A stretch of DNA of 7,242 bases, taken from JANOMH01 sp031422295 (lineage in GTDB: Bacteria > Pseudomonadota > Alphaproteobacteria > Rhodobacterales > Rhodobacteraceae). Where the stretch lies: the NCBI GenBank assembly GCA_031422295.1, contig JANOQM010000094.1:1-7242 (forward strand), in the 5' to 3' direction. Position numbers and translations under genes: made by a program. Below, one piece after another: positions 5,609-7,242 of the stretch (within the stretch, counting starts at the first letter, position 1; each line of letters begins with the position of its first letter). Under the pieces are notes generated by a model, which saw only the letters and a list, made by a program, of their open reading frames with translations, did not search any database and was not told the DNA's origin.

Positions 5609-6343
5609 TCAGCCCCGCCCGACCTTGTTCAATGACGGATACCAGCCCGGCCGCCGCCCGGCGGGCGTCATGTCGAGCACCGTCCAGAGCGGGTCGATTT
5701 CGGGCGCACCGCGCGGGTCCTGGCCAGGATCGCTTTCGGTCATCTCGCCGGACCAGAAGTTCCGAACCACGTCGTCATCCTTGCGGAACACGTTGAGGCC
5801 TGGCACGTCCCCGTCCTCCGCATCTGCCCAGTCCCGGGTGAAATCACCCGAAGGGTCGCAGTAAACGGGCATGTCTGGCATCCCGAGTTCACGCTTGGCC
5901 GCCACCAGACGCGCCAAGGGCGAGCGGGCGACGAAGGCAACGCCCATGTTCTCGCTGAGCGCGGGCACGCGCAGTGCCAAAGCGTTCATAAGCCCGGCGC
6001 ACATAGGGCAGAACGCCTTCCGCTCGGGCCCGAACATGTAGCTGTAAACAAAAAGGGCGCCATGGCCGCCGAAAAGGTCAGCCAACGTGACCTCTCCCGC
6101 TTCGCCGGCGAAGCGATAGGTGCGGGTCACCTCCGCCCCCGGCGGCAAGGCACGGCGTTCGGCCGCGACGCTCTCGGTCAGGCGGCGCAACTCATACTCA
6201 CGGGCCAGCAGGCGTTGGCGTGCTGCCCGGTAGTCCGCCGACTCGCCGGGATGGTGCATGGGGTTGCGGGCCGCCAAATCGTTCACCGGTTCGAGCATGG
6301 CGTCGTCGAGACTTGCGTTATGCGTGCCAAAATCTTTGGTCAT
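5609..6343 (-). CDS. DUF899 family thioredoxin-like protein
   Basis: This 244-residue protein of the DUF899 family has a predicted thioredoxin-like fold and is presumed cytosolic and redox-related; the exact activity is not established. From the chosen Met: DFGTHNASLDDAMLEPVNDL and YRAARQRLLAREYELRR (38-54), RRALPPGAEV, LADLFGG (87-93), YSYMFGP (100-106), the vicinal-cysteine motif CPMC (112-115), LARLVAAKRELGMP, VFRKDDDVVRNFW, and the C-terminal LDMTPAGRRPGWYP. The length is normal. Upstream starts exist (ATG 6400, GTG 6403, ATG 6352), but 6343 is preferred because GAAGG precedes it at suitable spacing and because family similarity begins about here. It is divergent from the DUF1428 gene; the roughly 240-base gap should hold both promoters. 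Confidence 0.85.
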   Translation of the reverse strand: MTKDFGTHNASLDDAMLEPVNDLAARNPMHHPGESADYRAARQRLLAREYELRRLTESVAAERRALPPGAEVTRTYRFAGEAGEVTLADLFGGHGALFVYSYMFGPERKAFCPMCAGLMNALALRVPALSENMGVAFVARSPLARLVAAKRELGMPDMPVYCDPSGDFTRDWADAEDGDVPGLNVFRKDDDVVRNFWSGEMTESDPGQDPRGAPEIDPLWTVLDMTPAGRRPGWYPSLNKVGRG

Positions 6344-6573
6344 GGCCTTCATTTCCTTCAGGTTTTTTGCAACTTGATGTCTACCATCGCTGTCGTTCAT
6401 CACGCGATTGGCGGGCAGGGTCTGCTACGCAGCTTCGCTCGCCAAGAGGTCTTTCGATGGTCGGATACTACACGGAGATCGTCATCCTAGGTTGATCTGT
6501 ATCAGCACTGGCCGCTCCTCGATCTGCGACTATGACCCAATAGCTGGTGAACCACGCGACACGGCGCACCGTC

Positions 6574-6579
6574 AGGAGG
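6574..6579 (+). promoter_or_regulatory. Ribosome binding site of the DUF1428 gene
   Basis: AGGAGG lies 7 bases before ATG 6587 and fixes that start. No convincing -35/-10 pair or operator palindrome was found in the divergent gap 6404-6573. Confidence 0.75.
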
Positions 6580-6586
6580 ACGCAAG

Positions 6587-6943
6587 ATGAGCTACATTCA
6601 AGGTTTTTTGGTCGCTGTGCCCAAAGCCAACAAACAGGCTTACTTGAAATCGGCGCAAAGTGCCGCGCCGATCTTTCAGGAATATGGAGCGACCCGGGTG
6701 ATGGAGACCTGGAGCGAGGACATTCCGGACGGCAAGGTCACTGACTTCAAGCGCGCAGTGCAGGCCAAAGACGACGAAGCGATTGTTTTTTCGTGGATCG
6801 AATGGCCGGACAAAAAAACCTATGACGCAGCAACTAAGAAAATGGAAACCGACCCCCGTTGGAAGGAAATGCCCGAAATGCCGTTTGATGGCAGCCGGAT
6901 GATCTGGGGTGGATTTGAGCCCATTTTCGACACTGACGCCTAG
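6587..6943 (+). CDS. DUF1428 family protein (YbaA-like)
   Basis: This 118-residue protein matches the DUF1428/YbaA family in length and layout. It begins MSYIQGFLVAVPKANKQAY, then YGATRVMETWSEDIPDGKVT, an AKDDEAIVFSWIEWPDK strand, and the closing MPFDGSRMIWGGFEPIFD. Members adopt a dimeric alpha/beta-barrel fold; the function is unknown. The start is well supported by AGGAGG at 6574-6579. It is divergent from the DUF899 gene, and the pair may share control, since both families often appear in small general-metabolism or stress clusters (from memory). The stop at 6941-6943 is followed within 11 bases by an incomplete alpha/beta hydrolase frame. Confidence 0.9.
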   Translation: MSYIQGFLVAVPKANKQAYLKSAQSAAPIFQEYGATRVMETWSEDIPDGKVTDFKRAVQAKDDEAIVFSWIEWPDKKTYDAATKKMETDPRWKEMPEMPFDGSRMIWGGFEPIFDTDA

Positions 6944-6953
6944 TCGGCAAGCT

Positions 6954-7242
6954 GTGGCGCACGAACCGCCGTCGATGATGCTGTTGGCGGATCCTTCTGT
7001 GCATCTGGCCGCCGATAAATCGCTGCACGATACCTATCTGAGGGATGGCGTTCAGGCCGCGATGGCGCAGTTTATGACCGCGAATGGGCTGGATGCCGGG
7101 ACGATGACAATGGAAATGTCAGCCGAAGACATGGAAACCTTTGGCCGGATGGAAGGCAATTTCGAATACTGGTTGGCGCATGGTATGTTGCCCCTGTCGC
7201 AATTCCACGCCGATGTGAAAGCGTTGAAAAGCGGTGCGCCAA
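6954..7242 (+). pseudogene. Alpha/beta hydrolase, N-terminally truncated, runs off window
   Basis: An open frame from about 6945 to the window end reads VAHEPPSMMLLADPS, YLRDGVQAAMAQFMTANGLD, then GRMEGNFEYWLAHGMLPLSQ and FHADVKALKSGAP. The HEPP block normally follows the strand after the catalytic serine in this alpha/beta hydrolase group, so the first roughly 100 residues, with the oxyanion region and Ser nucleophile, are absent. Possible starts are GTG 6954 or ATG 6975, neither with a Shine-Dalgarno. The frame directly abuts the DUF1428 stop, which suggests a deletion that removed the 5' half of the gene. The catalytic Asp and His would lie beyond the window. It could still be translated as a fragment, but it should be inactive. 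Confidence 0.6.

Noticed and set aside
6062..6490. Plus-strand open frame opposite the DUF899 gene
   Set aside because: The DUF899 protein is clearly real on the other strand. This translation shows no domain and extends into intergenic DNA.

Overview
The window reads as an accessory, insertion-sequence-rich stretch of an alphaproteobacterial genome. It is GC-rich, and the transposon types, the small transposon passengers and the DUF899/DUF1428 housekeeping pair look like Rhodobacteraceae or a close relative. The taxonomic guess is an inference from protein style only.

Layout. 1-140: the 3' end of an IS3-family element (orfB C-terminus and terminal repeat), inserted into an IS481-family transposase remnant (141 to about 568, minus strand). 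About 599-761: a frameshifted IS5-type transposase scrap. 870-1904: a gene for an exported five-bladed beta-propeller (GH43-like) protein, intact except for one in-frame TAG. 2086-4738: a complete 2653-bp IS1595-family transposon, with 24-bp terminal inverted repeats (20/24 identical) and a perfect 8-bp target duplication TTATTGAC. About 4940-5500: more IS3-family debris (an orfA that has lost its start codon, an orfB C-terminus with its terminal repeat on the other strand, and a short orfB-like scrap). 5609-6343 (minus) and 6587-6943 (plus): a divergent pair encoding a DUF899 thioredoxin-like protein and a DUF1428 protein. 6954-7242: the C-terminal half of an alpha/beta hydrolase lacking its catalytic N-terminal part, running off the window.

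The IS1595-family transposon is the most interesting object. Besides its DDE transposase it carries a DUF3800 gene, a small hydrophilic protein gene with a near-ideal Shine-Dalgarno, a coiled-coil plus C-terminal transmembrane protein gene, and a further small gene split by an in-frame TGA. The DUF3800 gene and the small gene are head to head, with only 11 bp between their start codons. The whole block is bounded by terminal repeats and target duplication, so the passengers moved as one unit. Their function is unknown; a host-interaction, defence or transposition-accessory role is only a hypothesis. Removing the element and one target copy restores a short reading frame across the insertion site.
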